Shown here: positions 63,968-64,000 of the stretch, in pieces
Numbering within the stretch: the first letter of the stretch is position 1
Layout of the letters: every line of letters starts with the position of its first letter
DNA from: Thalassotalea sp. 1_MG-2023
GTDB lineage: Bacteria > Pseudomonadota > Gammaproteobacteria > Enterobacterales > Alteromonadaceae
Length of the DNA: 64,000 nt
Direction of reading: 5' to 3'
NCBI RefSeq assembly: GCF_030546745.1
Contig: NZ_JAUOPD010000010.1
Span: 83,076-147,075, forward strand
Made by a program: the position numbers and the translations under genes
Notes under the pieces: model-generated
Told to the model about the DNA's origin: nothing
Seen by the model: the letters and a program-made list of their open reading frames with translations, nothing else
Database searches by the model: none

Positions 63968-64000
63968 TTAACTTAAAAAGACAGAGCCATAATTAGTTTG

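Noticed and set aside
1..64000. CRISPR arrays, rRNA or tRNA genes, prophage
   Set aside because: No regularly spaced identical repeats, no recognisable rRNA or tRNA stretch and no phage structural or integrase gene was found by reading.

Overview
The window is AT-rich chromosomal DNA from a marine gammaproteobacterium. Gene content and protein style (sdhCDAB-sucABCD divergent from gltA, TyrR beside a methionine gamma-lyase, fused CsdA-CsdE, large polysaccharide-type TonB-dependent receptor, DUF3472 lipoproteins, PsrA- and LiuR-like operators at the etf genes) point to Alteromonadales, most likely Colwelliaceae (Colwellia/Thalassotalea type). That assignment is inference from gene content; no rRNA gene is present.

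Layout. 0.07-5.4 kb: an NTF2-like exported protein, a DUF418 membrane protein, an alpha/beta hydrolase translationally coupled to an ECF sigma factor that carries its own membrane domain, and a zinc-ribbon/Sel1 membrane protein. 5.7-9.4 kb is an accessory stretch: small membrane proteins, a bacteriocin-like gene with a double-glycine leader broken by a one-base frameshift and followed by an immunity-like membrane protein, about 1.3 kb of gene-free DNA made of two diverged copies of a structured repeat, and a three-gene operon of unknown function. 9.6-21.4 kb is the TCA block: sdhC-sdhD-sdhA-sdhB, sucA-sucB, and sucC-sucD (which has its own promoter), with gltA divergent. 21.5-42 kb is mostly housekeeping: a GlxA-type regulator, tcdA facing a csdA-csdE fusion, nlpI with a TPR metalloprotease, pnp with a long leader stem-loop, an M50 protease, yegD, the ETF genes (ETF-QO divergent from etfBA), yciH, a double-receiver protein, and tyrR divergent from megL. 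42-53 kb looks like a nutrient-scavenging locus: secreted EEP phosphatase, two DUF3472 lipoproteins (one with three discoidin domains), a TonB-dependent receptor, DeoR and AraC regulators and an EamA exporter. 53-61.3 kb holds zapE, a second EEP protein, DUF2254, an M28 peptidase with an Fn3 domain, a VTT-domain protein and a DapA-family aldolase.

From about 61.4 kb to the window end all genes are small, mostly of unknown function and on the minus strand, and are separated by attC-like folded sites. This is read as the distal end of a chromosomal integron cassette array whose integrase would lie beyond position 64000.

The most unusual items are the frameshifted bacteriocin/immunity pair (6.25-6.64 kb), the covarying paired-hairpin repeat (7.0-7.93 kb) with a three-way-junction fold, and the integron cassette tail.
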